This document shows positions 4,293 to 5,050 of a DNA stretch of 5,050 nt, in pieces. The notes beneath the pieces were generated by a model. The model did no database searches, had not been told where the DNA came from, and saw only the letters and a program-made list of their open reading frames with translations. Numbering within the stretch: the first letter of the stretch is position 1; each line of letters opens with the position of its first letter. The translations under genes and the position numbers were made by a program. Source of the stretch: Pseudomonadota bacterium (GTDB lineage: Bacteria; Pseudomonadota; Gammaproteobacteria; Acidithiobacillales; Acidithiobacillaceae); contig JAKAFG010000156.1 in assembly GCA_021818125.1 (NCBI GenBank), positions 1 through 5,050 on the forward strand. Reading direction: 5' to 3'.

Positions 4293-5050
4293 ATGCAAGT
4301 GAAGTGGAGGAATAACCTGAAAAACGGGTGGCGCTATGCTGCCCTCGCGCCGATTCTGCTGCTCAACGGCTGCGCTGGTAACCCCTATTGGATATTCGAT
4401 CCCAAAGGGTTGATGGCCGATACCAATCTGTTTTATCTGCTAGTGGATGTCGGGATCATGGGCACCATCGTTGGGTTGACTGCCCTGTTGGTGGTCTGGT
4501 TCATGTGGCGCTATCAGAAGGGTAAAAACCGGGGGAAATATGATCCTGCCTGGTCCCATTCCAATACTATTGAAGTGGTTGTCTGGGGTATTCCCATCAT
4601 TGCCGTCGGCTTTTTGTCGTATTTTGCCGTAACCGGTACTTTCGAAATAAACCCGTATAATCCGACGGTTATTACCAATCATCTGAAGCCCGCAAGTGAT
4701 CCGGTCGAGGTGGATGTCATTGCTACCGACTGGCAGTGGCTCTTTGTGTATCCGCAGTATCATATAGCCGTAGCCAATGAACTGGTGCTGCCTGCGCACA
4801 CCCCGGTATTTTTCCGCTTGACTTCGACCGCCGTGACCACGACGTTCTTTATCCCGCAACTGGTGGGCATGATTGACGTGATGCCCGGCATGCGTACGAA
4901 AAACGCCCTGGAAAGCAATAACACCGGGGAATATCAAGGAATCGCTTCGGACTATGCCGGCGCGGGTACTTCGTGGATGACTTTCAAGACCAAGATGTTG
5001 AGTTCAGCCGACTTTGGCCAATGGGTGCAAAAGGTGCAACAGTCCCCGAT
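4293..5050 (+). CDS. cyoA: Cytochrome bo3-type quinol oxidase subunit II (partial, 3' end outside window)
   Basis: The frame is open from ATG 4293 to the window edge (252 complete codons), with GGGAG (4280-4284) eight bases upstream. Subunit II belongs to the inner-membrane terminal oxidase that oxidises ubiquinol, reduces oxygen to water and pumps protons. Residues 1-27 form a lipoprotein signal ending LLLNGC, with Cys27 as the lipid site, as in E. coli CyoA. NPYWIFDPKG (30-39) follows. Transmembrane helices are at about 46-71 and 93-113, separated by YQKGKNRGKYDPAWSHSN, with the family WSHSNxxEVVVW pattern. The periplasmic cupredoxin domain begins near 137 (VEVDVIATDWQWLFVYP) and includes FFIPQLVGMIDVMPGMRTK (185-203) and SDYAGAGTSWMTFK (219-232). 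The latter replaces the CxxxCxxxH segment that binds CuA in cytochrome c oxidases, so quinol is the donor. Coverage reaches the FGQWVQ/QQSP region, so only the tail is missing. cyoB should follow. Confidence 0.95.
   Translation, partial: MQVKWRNNLKNGWRYAALAPILLLNGCAGNPYWIFDPKGLMADTNLFYLLVDVGIMGTIVGLTALLVVWFMWRYQKGKNRGKYDPAWSHSNTIEVVVWGIPIIAVGFLSYFAVTGTFEINPYNPTVITNHLKPASDPVEVDVIATDWQWLFVYPQYHIAVANELVLPAHTPVFFRLTSTAVTTTFFIPQLVGMIDVMPGMRTKNALESNNTGEYQGIASDYAGAGTSWMTFKTKMLSSADFGQWVQKVQQSP

Noticed and set aside
4440..4937. 165-codon minus-strand frame
   Set aside because: It lies wholly antisense to cyoA, whose frame encodes an unmistakable quinol oxidase subunit II.

Overview
The window looks like chromosome from a moderately GC-rich proteobacterium. 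Two sampled coding lines count to 57 and 62 % G+C. An acidophilic gammaproteobacterium of the Acidithiobacillus type fits the mix of leucine genes, DXP-type vitamin B6 salvage and a bo3-type quinol oxidase. That assignment is inference from gene content, not from a marker gene. No RNA genes, CRISPR array, transposase, integrase or phage genes were found. Most of the window is housekeeping metabolism.

Region 1 (1-1271, plus strand) is the tail of a leucine biosynthesis operon. It holds the 3' end of leuC, a small hydrophobic protein gene of uncertain family (possibly a diverged entericidin), complete leuD, and an unrecognised 103-residue gene in the place where leuB often sits. The genes overlap by 20, 1 and 4 bases, so translation is probably coupled along the whole set.

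Region 2 (1281-3136, minus strand) is a tightly packed three-gene operon that converges on region 1 with a 9-base gap. In transcription order it reads: a C-terminally short DJ-1/PfpI-family protein, rpiA (ribose-5-phosphate isomerase A), and pdxH (pyridoxamine 5'-phosphate oxidase). The DJ-1-like stop codon is one base from the rpiA start, and the rpiA ribosome binding site lies inside the DJ-1-like coding end.

Region 3 (3137-3724) has no confident gene. It contains a 28-codon ORF with an unusually good Shine-Dalgarno sequence, then a strongly AT-rich island (42 G+C in 180 bases over 3361-3540, about 23 %) rich in palindromes. A palindrome with a -10-like hexamer sits just before the next gene.

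Region 4 (3725-5050, plus strand) begins with a short HdeD/DUF308-like membrane protein gene. Its middle transmembrane segment reads only in the +1 frame, which suggests decay or sequence error. After a 130-base leader comes the start of cyoA, the lipoprotein subunit II of a cytochrome bo3-type quinol oxidase. It is cut by the window edge, and cyoB is expected next.

No convincing novel system is visible. The items most worth a second look are the truncated DJ-1 gene coupled to rpiA and pdxH, the double frameshift in the HdeD-like gene, the small ORF with a strong ribosome binding site, the perfect 12-bp inverted repeat inside the 103-residue gene, and the AT-rich island.
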